Shown here one piece after another: positions 25,298 to 33,368 of a stretch of DNA of 64,000 nucleotides. The notes beneath the pieces are model-generated. The model was given only the letters and a program-made list of their open reading frames with translations, was not told where the DNA came from and made no database searches. How positions within the stretch are numbered: the first letter of the stretch is position 1; every line of letters starts with the position of its first letter. A program made the translations under genes and the position numbers. Source of the stretch: an uncultured Oscillospiraceae bacterium (GTDB taxonomy: Bacteria; Bacillota; Clostridia; Oscillospirales; Ruminococcaceae); assembly GCA_900543705.1 (NCBI GenBank), contig UQSL01000001.1, positions 48,650-112,649 on the forward strand. The letters run 5' to 3'.

Positions 25298-27130
25298 TTA
25301 TGAGGCAGATTCCGCGAAACCCCTTGTTTTAAGCCATTTTCCGCGCTCTATATACGTTTCCTTGACAGAAGAACGACAGTCTCCACATGTGTCGGAGCTA
25401 CTATGTAAACACAATTTTTCAGCCTCGTCACTCGTATAGGAACACAATTCTGCGTCATTATGTACAGCCGCAGCGTTTTTACGCTTTGGCTTAAAATCCT
25501 TTCCATTAAAATTAGAGTGGATACCAGTTTTATACACAAAGGTTATCTTCAAAGGCTCCTCCACTCCCTCATCATTATAACCTCCGATGACTATTTTTTC
25601 AACCACGCTTTCAAAAACCACCCTGTCGAAACTCTCCAATATCTCCCCAGAACCTAACACTTTTCTGAACTCCCTTAACCGTGTTCTGGTGTTATCCTGA
25701 TTCCTGCCCAATTCCATCAACCGCTCCTGTTCCTCTTGGAGCTTCTTCAACTGCTCGGACAGCTCTTGGTTTTTCTTTTCGTAAATATCCCTGTCGATAT
25801 TATTATCAAGCCTTAAATCAAGCAGCTTTTCCTTACGCCTGTGTAAGTCAGCCATTTCCTTTTCAATCTTAGGCAGACGCTTCAGAGAAGTATCGTCATT
25901 AAGGATTCCCTCAACTTTTTGCAGGAACTCATCGACAATCTCCTGCTGGTCTGTGCATAAAAGCTGATAGCTCTTTACAAAGGCTTTTTCAATCACTTCT
26001 TCGGGGATTCCCTTACAGTGCGGGCAATGTCTTTTCCCGTTCTTTGTAGCGGTGACGCACTGCCAGATTGTCTTAGTGTATGCGGAGCTGCTGTGCCAGT
26101 TCCTCCGTGTCAGAGTGCCGCCGCAAAATCCACATTTTATCATGCAGCTAAACGCATATTTCCTGCTGAACTTGTTCCTTTTCTGCCCCTCTTGATACAC
26201 GTTGCGGTTTGTGTTCCGCTTCGCCAGTATCTTCTGTGCTTCCTCAAAAATTTCCTCACTGATTATCGGTTCGTGATGGTCACGGATATAAAACTTATCT
26301 TCTTCCCCGAAATTCTCCAGCCGCCTTTTTGAAATCGGGTCAACCGTGAATGTCTTTCCTAAAAGCAGGTCGCCTTTGTATTTCTCATTTTTGATAATTC
26401 CGATGACTGTGGACTGTACCCATTTTGAACTGCCGTACTTTGTCTTGTATCCCAAGTTTTCCAGTTCATTCCCGATGACCGTGCAGCCTGCGCCCTCAAT
26501 ATACCGATTGAAAATATACCGTACAATTTCAGCTTCTTTTTCATTTACGGATATGCTTTTTGTATCCTTATGGTAGTCATATCCCAGACAGCCTTGAAAC
26601 CCTACAAGCTCGCCCCTCTGCATCTTCATTTTCAATCCCTTTTTGACATTGGAAGATATATTCTCCACTTCCTGCTGTGCGACGGAGCTGAGTACCACCA
26701 ACAGCAGCTCGCCGTCCATCGTTAAGGTATTGATATTTTCATCTTCAAAGAAAACGGCAATGCCTTTCTCTTTCAGCATACGGACATATTTCAGTGTGTC
26801 CAGTGTGTTTCTGGCAAATCTTGAAATGGATTTTGTAATCACCATATCAATATCCCCATTCATACAGTCGTTAATCATTCTCTGAAAATCCTCACGCTTC
26901 GCTACCTGCGTGCCTGTTATGGCTTCGTCAGCGTATATGTCCGCCAGTGTCCATTCGTGTTTCTTCTTAATCAAATCCGTGTAATATGTGACCTGTGACT
27001 TATAGCTGTTGAGCTGGTCTTCACTGTCCGTGCTGACACGGCAATAGGCGGCTACCCTTAACACTTCGACCTTTCTGCCACGGATACGGTTTTCACTACG
27101 GTTTGCTTTGATTACCTGCACATCGCTCAT
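25298..27130 (-). CDS. Large serine recombinase (integrase)
   Basis: 610 residues. The catalytic resolvase domain starts with LRVAAYCRVSTDSEDQ (nucleophile Ser in CRVS) and includes TKSISRFARNTLDTL and the SSVAQQE helix. A recombinase domain follows (FQGCLGYDYHKDTK...), then a zinc ribbon (CGFCGG...CPHC) and a coiled coil (about 425-500) that controls synapsis. This enzyme class integrates and excises phages and ICEs by cutting short att sites. The start is set at 27130 (MSDVQV). It follows the SHOCT-like gene by about 30 bases and sits at the junction of the ICE cargo and the defence island, so it is probably the ICE integrase, although it could belong to the prophage/defence side. Confidence 0.93.
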   Translation of the reverse strand: MSDVQVIKANRSENRIRGRKVEVLRVAAYCRVSTDSEDQLNSYKSQVTYYTDLIKKKHEWTLADIYADEAITGTQVAKREDFQRMINDCMNGDIDMVITKSISRFARNTLDTLKYVRMLKEKGIAVFFEDENINTLTMDGELLLVVLSSVAQQEVENISSNVKKGLKMKMQRGELVGFQGCLGYDYHKDTKSISVNEKEAEIVRYIFNRYIEGAGCTVIGNELENLGYKTKYGSSKWVQSTVIGIIKNEKYKGDLLLGKTFTVDPISKRRLENFGEEDKFYIRDHHEPIISEEIFEEAQKILAKRNTNRNVYQEGQKRNKFSRKYAFSCMIKCGFCGGTLTRRNWHSSSAYTKTIWQCVTATKNGKRHCPHCKGIPEEVIEKAFVKSYQLLCTDQQEIVDEFLQKVEGILNDDTSLKRLPKIEKEMADLHRRKEKLLDLRLDNNIDRDIYEKKNQELSEQLKKLQEEQERLMELGRNQDNTRTRLREFRKVLGSGEILESFDRVVFESVVEKIVIGGYNDEGVEEPLKITFVYKTGIHSNFNGKDFKPKRKNAAAVHNDAELCSYTSDEAEKLCLHSSSDTCGDCRSSVKETYIERGKWLKTRGFAESAS

Positions 27131-27163
27131 ATGATTTACCTCCAAAATATTTATTGATGAATG

Positions 27164-27322
27164 TCAAGCCGCAAGGTTCGTAACGACATTGTAATCTCTC
27201 ATAAGCCGCTTCTTGATGGCTTCGTATTCATCTACCGTAATTAAACTTCTTTTTTTCAGCTTCTGCAAACATGCGAATTGGATGCTGTAATGTACAAAAT
27301 CCTGCTCTCTATTCTGTTCCAT
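27164..27322 (-). CDS. SHOCT-like small protein
   Basis: 52 residues: [19 protein letters not shown], then [19 protein letters not shown], the short amphipathic SHOCT-type motif. Its ATG lies inside the 3' end of the MazF gene (14-base overlap), so it may be translationally coupled. It could be a recombinase accessory or an unusual MazF partner, since no standard MazE lies upstream. SHOCT motifs are thought to mediate oligomerisation. Confidence 0.75.
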   Translation of the reverse strand: MEQNREQDFVHYSIQFACLQKLKKRSLITVDEYEAIKKRLMRDYNVVTNLAA

Positions 27323-27692
27323 CGCCACACCCCGCTTTCTGCTGCTTCATGGATAAGCTAATGGCAAGAGCCTTGTCAACCCTTGCCATTATGTCCGTGG
27401 GCATTGTCCCCATATGCTGTTTTAACCGCTGTTTGTCAATCGTCCTTATCTGCTCAAGCAGGATAATGGAGTCCTTATCAAGCCCTTTGTAATCTTTCAC
27501 GGCGGTATGTGTCGGCAGTTTCGCTTTTGTCTGCACTCGACTCGTAATGGCAGCGATAATGACTGTCGGGCTGTGCCTGTTTCCTATATTATTGGAAATG
27601 ATAAGTACGGGTCGTGTGCCGCCCTGCTCTGAACCGACAACGGGATTAAGCTCTGCGTAGTAAATGTCGCCACGCCTGATTGTTCTTTCCAT
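27309..27692 (-). CDS. MazF/PemK-type endoribonuclease
   Basis: 127 residues with the family hallmarks: [58 protein letters not shown]. MazF toxins cut mRNA at short sequences. GGAGG lies 11 bases upstream of the ATG at 27692. No conventional MazE antitoxin gene is upstream; the next gene downstream encodes the SHOCT-like protein. In ICEs such genes can stabilise the element. Confidence 0.92.
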   Translation of the reverse strand: MERTIRRGDIYYAELNPVVGSEQGGTRPVLIISNNIGNRHSPTVIIAAITSRVQTKAKLPTHTAVKDYKGLDKDSIILLEQIRTIDKQRLKQHMGTMPTDIMARVDKALAISLSMKQQKAGCGDGTE

Positions 27693-27710
27693 ATTCTTTA
27701 TAACCTCCAT

Positions 27711-28283
27711 CTAAATTTAGGCAGGAATACCCTGCCTATGTAACAGCCAGACACAAGGAAGCATTTGAGGTCGGGAGAGCATAAAACAAACTCTGTTCCA
27801 ATAGACCGCCCTGCATCTGGCTTTATGATAGAAAGCATTTTCTATTTGTCCCCGACACCCCGAAAATGCTGATGCGTGATAACGCAAGGGAAGTCACCAA
27901 ACGGTCAGCAGCGAACTGACGCCACGGGAGTTGCACCCCAACTGTCGGTCTGACAGAGCCGCCCCCATTGCCTGCGGCGGACTGGTTACCGCTCGGACTG
28001 TGGCTGGACGGGAGTATCATTGTCCTCTTTGTGGGTCTTGGCGGAATCGAGAGCTACCCGATATTTTCAGTCGGTATTTTTCGCTTGCCGTCTTTCGGCG
28101 GGTCATGGCGTACCGCTGCACACGCTTACACTTATTACAGCCACAAAGAGAATGTATTTGGTGAATGGGTATTCGGTTGTCAAAGAGCCGTCCCGTTTTT
28201 GCCATAAAGGAAAACAGGTGAAAGGATTTTTTAACCCCTTCACCTGTTTGCTCACTCACCAAAGGCTGCGTGTAGTGTAAATT
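27711..28283. other. Gene-free, GC-rich structured region
   Basis: 573 bases between the MazF and sigma-factor genes. Several frames stay open here, but none shows protein-like composition or a good ribosome site. Short GC-rich inverted repeats are present (CTGTCGGTCTGACAG near 27940 and GCCGCCCCCATTGCCTGCGGCGG near 27958). It could hold a structured RNA or a transfer-related site; nothing decisive was seen. Confidence 0.4.
28209..28252. terminator. Hairpin terminator downstream of the sigma factor
   Basis: Arms AAACAGGTGAA (28211-28221) and TTCACCTGTTT (28239-28249) flank a loop with a TTTTTT run. It lies about 35 bases past the sigma-factor stop on the minus strand. T-rich flanks on either side allow function in both directions. 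Confidence 0.65.
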
Positions 28284-28760
28284 TTAAAAAATCTTAAAAA
28301 TCTTTTTCAGCTTTTCAACCGCAATATCCACGCTGAATTTAACTGCCCTTTTCGTACAGCCCTCCAACTTCGCAATCTGCTCATAGGTCAGCTCCCCGAA
28401 AAAGTACAGCTTCAGCCTGCGCCGCTGCACTTCTGGAAGTTCGGAAACCGCCCTATGTAGCTGCTCGTATTCGATGCTCTCTGAAACAATATCCTCAATC
28501 TGTTCTGCCTTATAAAAAGCTCTGTCATTCAGCGTTTCATCGGTCAGCTCGGAGTGTTCAATGTGCCTGCTCACCCTGTTCAGATGGGATATGTCCTCAA
28601 GCTCAAATCTGTCAAACGTCTGGTACAGCATTTCGTCAATCTCAATATTCTGCTGCTTTCCACGCCCGTCCTTAAAAGAGAGGTAATAATGTCCCTCGGT
28701 TATCGTCAAAGTGTACGGATTATACTTGTCCTTTTTTCGGTTTGGATGCTTTTCAAGCAT
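28284..28760 (-). CDS. Small sigma-70-family factor
   Basis: 158 residues. The N-terminal half is a β-rich region (YNPYTLTITEGHYYLSFKDG); the C-terminal half is sigma region 4: VSELPEVQRRRLKLYFFGELTYEQIAKLEGCTKRAVKFSVDIAVEKLKKIF. Such proteins occur in Tn916/Tn1549-type ICEs and are thought to control transfer or excision genes. GGAGG lies eight bases before the ATG at 28760. Confidence 0.85.
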   Translation of the reverse strand: MLEKHPNRKKDKYNPYTLTITEGHYYLSFKDGRGKQQNIEIDEMLYQTFDRFELEDISHLNRVSRHIEHSELTDETLNDRAFYKAEQIEDIVSESIEYEQLHRAVSELPEVQRRRLKLYFFGELTYEQIAKLEGCTKRAVKFSVDIAVEKLKKIFKIF

Positions 28761-28775
28761 TGTAATTTCCTCCAA

Positions 28776-29009
28776 TCAATCTGAATTTTTTTGGAAATCC
28801 AGATTGACGGGCGGAGAACGGCATCCAATCCCAGAAACCGCCTTACTACTTGTTCTAACAAAAAACGACAAAAGAAAAACCGCAAAGGCTGTCACGCCCT
28901 CACGGTTTATAGATATAATTGTTCTTATATGTAGAGATTTGACTTCTACTTCTTGGGTAGAAAGCCCCCTTGCATTGACAAGGATTTTTTTAACAGGCTT
29001 TCCACCCAT
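28776..29009 (-). CDS. Possible small ORF of unknown function
   Basis: Frame of 77 residues with a plausible N-terminal domain (KILVNARGLSTQEVEVKSLHIRTIISINREG), then a hydrophobic stretch AVFLLSFFV and a less convincing C-terminus. The ribosome site is weak. It precedes the sigma factor by 15 bases. It may be real or may only be leader sequence. Confidence 0.35.
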   Translation of the reverse strand: MGGKPVKKILVNARGLSTQEVEVKSLHIRTIISINREGVTAFAVFLLSFFVRTSSKAVSGIGCRSPPVNLDFQKNSD

Positions 29010-29051
29010 CCCCGATATGATATATGTAAATGAAAATTGCTATTTGCAGGC

Positions 29052-29148
29052 AATAAAAATCCCTCCAAACTAAAGCAGGTTTGGAAGGACTTTTATTTTT
29101 GGCATGGCAAAGCAGCCTACCAAACGCTGTTTTTTTTATTTGGTGGGC
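29052..29148. terminator. Two hairpins downstream of the ABC-F gene
   Basis: The first hairpin (29060-29090; CCCTCCAAAC pairs with GTTTGGAAGG) has A- or T-rich runs on both sides, so it can terminate both strands. The second (about 29117-29148; CCTACCAAA pairs with TTTGGTGGG) contains a run of eight T in its loop. Together they separate the ABC-F gene from the sigma-factor gene. Confidence 0.7.
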
Positions 29149-29190
29149 TTCCCCTTACCTCTGGCACTATTTACAAAATGTGCTTTTGAC

Positions 29191-30726
29191 CTATATTTTC
29201 TTCTCTATATTTATCACTTTCTGCGTCCACTCACGGTAAAACGCTTCTTCATGTGACACCAATAGCACTGTTCCCTCAAATTCCTCCAATGCGGTTTTCA
29301 ACGATTCTTTCGCAAGCGCATCAAGGTGGTTTGTCGGCTCGTCCATGATAAGGAAATTGCACGGCTTCATCATAAGCAGGCACATTTTAACCTTTGCCTG
29401 TTCTCCTCCGCTCAAAGTCCCGATTTCCTGCATAGCGTGTTTGCTTGAGATGCCGCAGCCTGCAAGACGCTTTCTCACGTCTTTTATCGCAAGCGACGGG
29501 TAAGCATCGGAAACAATCTGAATGGGCGTTTTTTCTATATCCGCCCATGCCAGCTCCTGCTCAAAATACCCAATCTTTACCTGCTCCGAAAAACGGAAAC
29601 TCCCGCTTAATGAGGGTATTTGGCTGATAAGCGTTTTTAGCAGGGTGGATTTGCCGATGCCGTTAAATCCCGTCATAACAATTTTTTCTCCCCCTTTTAT
29701 GGAAAAACTGATGTCTGACAAAACAGGATAGTGGTAGCCAACATCCAGATGCTTTACTTTTAGATGCTCTGTCGTAGTCAGCGGGAGAGCCGCAAACCGA
29801 AAATGTGGCTTGATTTCTTTCTGTTCCAAAGCTTCCATCTTATCCATTCGGTCAAGCTGTTTCTGCCTGCCACGAGCCATTTTTGACTTTCTCCCCGCAA
29901 TATTCCTGCGGATAAATTCTTCCGTCTTTTTGATGGTTTTCTGCTGTGCGGCATACTGTCTAATATAATCCTCACGGAGCAATGCCTTTTTTCTCGTGAA
30001 CTCTGAATAAGTGCCAAAATATTTTGTAATCTTCCCATTGTCAATGTCGCATATCCTTGTGGATATTTTCTCTAAAAAGCCATAGTCATGCGATACTACC
30101 AGAAAAGCGTTTTGCAGACTGGAAAGATATTCGGCAAGCCATGTAACATGCTCCTTATCCAAAAAATTCGTCGGCTCGTCCAAAAGCAAAATATCTGGCT
30201 TCTCAAGCAGCAGCTTCGCCAGTATGACCTTTGCCCTCTGCCCGCCGCTCATCTGCTCAATCGGTCTGTCTAACCCGATTGCAGTTAAACCCAGACCTGT
30301 TGCCACCTGTTCTATCTTTGTGTCAATCAAATAAAACTCCTTGCGTTCTAATTCTTCCTGATACCTTGCCGCCGTACTTAGCTTCGCCATATCCCCATCC
30401 GCAGACTGGCAGTACAGCTCATTCATCCTGTTTTCTATCTCATACAGCCCAGAAAATGCGGATTGCAGAAACTCCCTCATCGCCACGCTTTTTTCAATTT
30501 GGGCGTACTGGTCGAGATACCCTATTTTTGTGTTCGGCTGCCATACTATCCTGCCAGAGTCGGGGATAAGCTGCTCCGTGCAAATCTTTATAAACGTGCT
30601 TTTCCCTGCCCCGTTCTGACCGACAATCCCGATATGCTCCCCTTTGTTCAATGTAAAATCTGCATTTTTAAACAGATAGTTTTCTCCAAAAGAATGTGTT
30701 AATCCCGTAACTTCTAATAAACTCAT
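29191..30726 (-). CDS. ABC-F ribosome-protection protein
   Basis: 511 residues with two ABC ATPase domains and no membrane segment. First domain: GIVGQNGAGKST, QMSGGQRAKVILAKLLL, ILLLDEPTNFLD. A linker of basic helices (ARGRQKQLDRMDKMEALEQ) follows. Second domain: MTGFNGIGKST, GTLSGGEQAKVKM, FLIMDEPTNHLD. This is the ABC-F class, many of which free ribosomes from peptidyl-transferase-binding antibiotics; the interdomain linker sets specificity. The start at 30726 (MSLLEV) has GAGG nine bases upstream. A leader peptide and two hairpins precede it, as in drug-inducible ABC-F genes, which supports a resistance role. The drug class cannot be told from sequence alone. Confidence 0.9.
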   Translation of the reverse strand: MSLLEVTGLTHSFGENYLFKNADFTLNKGEHIGIVGQNGAGKSTFIKICTEQLIPDSGRIVWQPNTKIGYLDQYAQIEKSVAMREFLQSAFSGLYEIENRMNELYCQSADGDMAKLSTAARYQEELERKEFYLIDTKIEQVATGLGLTAIGLDRPIEQMSGGQRAKVILAKLLLEKPDILLLDEPTNFLDKEHVTWLAEYLSSLQNAFLVVSHDYGFLEKISTRICDIDNGKITKYFGTYSEFTRKKALLREDYIRQYAAQQKTIKKTEEFIRRNIAGRKSKMARGRQKQLDRMDKMEALEQKEIKPHFRFAALPLTTTEHLKVKHLDVGYHYPVLSDISFSIKGGEKIVMTGFNGIGKSTLLKTLISQIPSLSGSFRFSEQVKIGYFEQELAWADIEKTPIQIVSDAYPSLAIKDVRKRLAGCGISSKHAMQEIGTLSGGEQAKVKMCLLMMKPCNFLIMDEPTNHLDALAKESLKTALEEFEGTVLLVSHEEAFYREWTQKVINIEKKI

Positions 30727-30770
30727 AATCATTGTCCTCTCTTTTTCCTGTCTGATTTTCCAAAATGGGC

Positions 30771-30818
30771 AAAAAAATAGCAGAAGTCAGATACTTTTGG
30801 TATCATGCCTTCTGCTAT
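30771..30818 (-). terminator. Attenuator hairpin just before the ABC-F gene
   Basis: Minus-strand arms ATAGCAGAAG and CTTCTGCTAT (10 bases each) followed directly by a seven-T run. It lies between the leader peptide and the ABC-F start codon, so transcription must read through it for expression. Confidence 0.85.
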
Positions 30819-30860
30819 ATCCGTTCCATCACAAACCGCTTGTAGGAAACAGCCCATATA

Positions 30861-30896
30861 CAACAAAAGGCTACGGACAAAACACTGTCCATAGCC
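30861..30896 (-). terminator. Second hairpin in the ABC-F leader
   Basis: Minus-strand GGCTATGGACA pairs with TGTCCGTAGCC (two mismatches or wobbles) and is followed by TTTTGTTG. A weaker terminator or pause site upstream of the main attenuator. Confidence 0.6.
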
Positions 30897-30994
30897 TGCT
30901 GAACACAAATTTGTACGGGAAAAGAAACAATATATGAAAAAGATATAAAATCCCTCTCATGTACTGCTGTATTTCCCGATGAAATCCTAACGTG

Positions 30995-31093
30995 TTATAT
31001 TACGCTATACTCTGTACAATGTTTCATCGGATTTGATTGTACAGAGCTGATTTTCTTTTTAGGCGGAAGTTCGTTTGTGATGTAAAAGCTCAT
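30995..31093 (-). CDS. Leader peptide of the ABC-F gene (32 aa)
   Basis: A 32-codon ORF beginning MSFYITNELPPKKKISS and ending TEYSVI. AAAGGAG lies 9 bases before its ATG and a strong promoter just upstream, so it is certainly placed to be translated. The PPKKK stretch could favour ribosome stalling. An inverted repeat inside the ORF (arms CTGTACAAT at 31012-31020 and ATTGTACAG at 31036-31044) has a loop TTTCATCGG (31022-31030) that is the exact complement of CCGATGAAA at 30976-30984, just past the stop. Stalling on this ORF would change which pairing forms, the usual logic of ribosome-mediated attenuation. Confidence 0.8.
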   Translation of the reverse strand: MSFYITNELPPKKKISSVQSNPMKHCTEYSVI

Positions 31094-31125
31094 GAAACTG
31101 TTCTCCTTTAAAATTAGTGCAAATA

Positions 31126-31155
31126 ATTTTAGCATGAAAACCAGCAGTTTGTCAA
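31126..31155 (-). promoter_or_regulatory. Promoter of the ABC-F leader transcript
   Basis: Minus-strand TTGACA (31150-31155) and TAAAAT (31126-31131) with an 18-base spacer, about 33 bases upstream of the leader-peptide ATG. A good sigma-A promoter. Confidence 0.82.
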
Positions 31156-31280
31156 ATCCTATTTTTATGAAATTTTCAGTTTTTATCTCTCATAATAGGA
31201 AATTGTATATCTTATATAAGAGGTATTGCATAATTTAATTAGATGTTACGCTTGTATAAAAACAGAGCCAACAAACTATG

Positions 31281-31324
31281 GTTTCCCACACGTTCATCGG
31301 CTCTGCATCTATGTGTCTGGCTCT
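31281..31324. repeat. 44-bp direct repeat, copy 1
   Basis: Matches 36432-36475 at 41 of 44 positions (core TTCATCGGCTCTGCATCT). The flanking sequence AACAGAGCC is also shared. It lies at the 3' end of the damaged GNAT gene. The two copies bracket a 5.1-kb stretch carrying both MATE exporters. Confidence 0.85.
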
Positions 31325-31816
31325 ATCCTATATTCTTCTTTAACCGTATTCCCATTGAAAAATACGGCTCACTTAAATATTCTTCTTTGTCAATGCTGTA
31401 CCCTCTTTTTTATAAAAGGAAACCGCATGATGGTTATTTTTAAACGCCCATATCACAATTTCTTTATACCCTTGTTCCTCCGCCTCTTGCTCGGCAAAAT
31501 CCATCAGCATTTTCCCAATTCCTTTCCCTTGAAATTGGGAAGCAACATAAATACGCCAGATTTCAAATGCCCCTGCCATATCCGCATCTGCTGTATCTCC
31601 AAAAGACAACATTGCCGACACTCGGTTTTCTTCCTCCCACACATACTCTGACAGTCTGCGAGCGACAAAATCTGTCTTTAATTGGCGTGTCCTTGCTGCA
31701 CATCCATCTGAATTTAGCAGCAGCGGATTGACATATCCAGAATAAACATTTTTCCAGTTCTCATTCACAATGCCACATACCGTATCAAAGTCCTTTTCTC
31801 CTAATGGTCGTATCAT
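31323..31816 (-). pseudogene. GNAT acetyltransferase with a C-terminal frameshift
   Basis: The uninterrupted frame (31373-31816, 147 residues) encodes a GNAT N-acetyltransferase: IRPLGEKDFDTVCGIVNENW, IWRIYVASQFQGKGIGKMLMDFAE (acetyl-CoA loop Q-x-x-G-x-G), and AVSFYKKEG. After FYKKEG it runs into TALTKKNI and stops. In the next frame the same DNA reads YSIDKEEYLSEPYFSMGIRL and continues to a stop at 31323, which is the expected C-terminus of the family. A one-base deletion near 31405-31412 explains this. The enzyme core is intact, so the short form may keep some activity. It lacks a clear substrate. Confidence 0.8.
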
Positions 31817-31840
31817 TTCTTTCTCCTAAATATCGTTTTT

Positions 31841-32008
31841 TCATTCATTTCCAACCACTGTCACATGCAGATTTTTCACTTCTATCAATCTTTCCTGCCT
31901 GCATTTCGGGCAGTAGAGAGGATAATTTATCAGAATAGTATCCTCCCTTATTCTGCTACGGGTTTTGCTCCCGCAGACAGGGCATAATATCCATTCTGTC
32001 TGTTTCAA
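31841..32008 (-). CDS. Cysteine-rich KTR protein, copy 1
   Basis: 55 residues if it starts at the TTG at 32008: KQTEWILCPVCGSKTRSRIRED, then YPLYCPKCRQERLIEVK. The pairs CPVC and CPKC form a zinc ribbon, and GSKTR is the KTR motif (Cys-rich KTR family). It shares this motif with the gene at 36445-36633. No ATG is in range; a GGCAGG-like site precedes the TTG. The MATE gene ends 19 bases upstream. Function unknown. Confidence 0.7.
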   Translation of the reverse strand: MKQTEWILCPVCGSKTRSRIREDTILINYPLYCPKCRQERLIEVKNLHVTVVGNE

Positions 32009-32027
32009 TTTCTTGCCTGCCTTTCTT

Positions 32028-33368
32028 TCAAAAATAATTGTATTGTTTCCGATGCCTGCATATCAGATATGCCGTCAGTATAAGCGTGAAAAGCTCCGCA
32101 AGCGGTACTGCAAGCCACACGCCCGTTACCTCTAAAAATCTCGGCAATGCCAAAAGGAACACCATAATAAATCCAAACGTCCGCAGGAAAGATATGGTTG
32201 CAGACGCTTTCCCATTGGATAATGCCGTAAATAATGCAGATGAAAAAATATTGCACCCAGAGAACAGAAAGCTGAATGAAAAAATGACAAATCCATTCTT
32301 TGTAATCTCAAAAACATTCCTGTTATCCTCGGCAAATACCTTTGCAATGCTTTCTCCGCCAAGCAAAGAAAGCAGAAATACAAATATGGAAATCCCCGCT
32401 ATAAAGCAGAAACAAATACGGACGGTCTTTTTTAACTGTTTTACATTCCCACTCCCATAGTTATAGCTTACGACGGGGGCTGTTCCCATAGAAAAGCCAA
32501 TATAAAGCGTTGTTAAGAGGAACTGCGAATAGATGAGTACCGTAATGGCAGCTACGCCGTCCTCGCCTAACAGCTTCATCATTGTTACATTAAACAGAAA
32601 TGTCGTTATGGCAGTCGAACACTGGCTTACCATTTCCGACGCACCATTGGAACAGCTTTTCAACAGAACAGATGCGTCCATGTTAGGCTTGCAAAAATGC
32701 AATTCACTTCTTTTCATCAGAAAAAATATTGTACCGATGATTGACGGTATCATATATCCGATGCCTGTCCCAATAGCAGCCCCTTTGATTCCCATTTGCA
32801 GCAAAACAATAAAAACATAATCAAAAACAATGTTGGCAATCCCCGCCAGAACAGCAAGCACTAAGCCTAATGTCGGTTTCCCCGCCGTCACAAACAGATT
32901 CTGATACAGCACCTGCATCATGTTAAAGGCGGCGAAAATGAGCTGTACCGTCAGATAATCCCTGCAATATGGGAACAATACTTTACTTGCACCCAAACCC
33001 CAGATGATTTCATCCAAAAAGAAAAGACCTGCCGCTGTAATCAGCAGACCGATAACCGCCCCTGCCACGACAATCAAAGTAAAATTGCTTCTGGCTTCCT
33101 CTGTGTTTCCATTCCCCATTTTCTTCGCAACAACCGCACTTCCTCCTGTCGCAAGCATCGTCCCCAGACCGACAATCAGATTGATGACGGGGCAGACGAT
33201 ATTGATGGACGACAGGGCATTCGTGTCTACAAACCTTGCTACGAAAATCGTGTCTACAATGGTGTATAATCCCATAAACAGCATCATTACCATGCTTGGG
33301 AAAGCAAATCGGATAAGGGATAAGGCGTTAAAGCTCTCTGCTAACGGGGTTTTCTGTGCTTCGGTCAT
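32028..33368 (-). CDS. MATE-family exporter, copy 1
   Basis: 446 residues with about 12 hydrophobic segments, including FPSMVMMLFMGLYTIVDTIF and the paired repeat half starting SNGASEMVSQCSTAITTFL. This is the MATE drug/sodium or proton antiporter fold, exporting cationic drugs or metabolites from the cytoplasm. The start at 33368 is set by GGAGG about nine bases upstream and overlaps the end of the AraC-type regulator gene by 41 bases, so the regulator and pump are co-transcribed. A frame extends to 33506 but inside the regulator gene. Confidence 0.9.
   Translation of the reverse strand: MTEAQKTPLAESFNALSLIRFAFPSMVMMLFMGLYTIVDTIFVARFVDTNALSSINIVCPVINLIVGLGTMLATGGSAVVAKKMGNGNTEEARSNFTLIVVAGAVIGLLITAAGLFFLDEIIWGLGASKVLFPYCRDYLTVQLIFAAFNMMQVLYQNLFVTAGKPTLGLVLAVLAGIANIVFDYVFIVLLQMGIKGAAIGTGIGYMIPSIIGTIFFLMKRSELHFCKPNMDASVLLKSCSNGASEMVSQCSTAITTFLFNVTMMKLLGEDGVAAITVLIYSQFLLTTLYIGFSMGTAPVVSYNYGSGNVKQLKKTVRICFCFIAGISIFVFLLSLLGGESIAKVFAEDNRNVFEITKNGFVIFSFSFLFSGCNIFSSALFTALSNGKASATISFLRTFGFIMVFLLALPRFLEVTGVWLAVPLAELFTLILTAYLICRHRKQYNYF

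Noticed and set aside
28020..28280. Open frames on both strands in the 27711-28283 gap
   Set aside because: Composition is not protein-like, no good ribosome site, and frames overlap each other; treated as non-coding.
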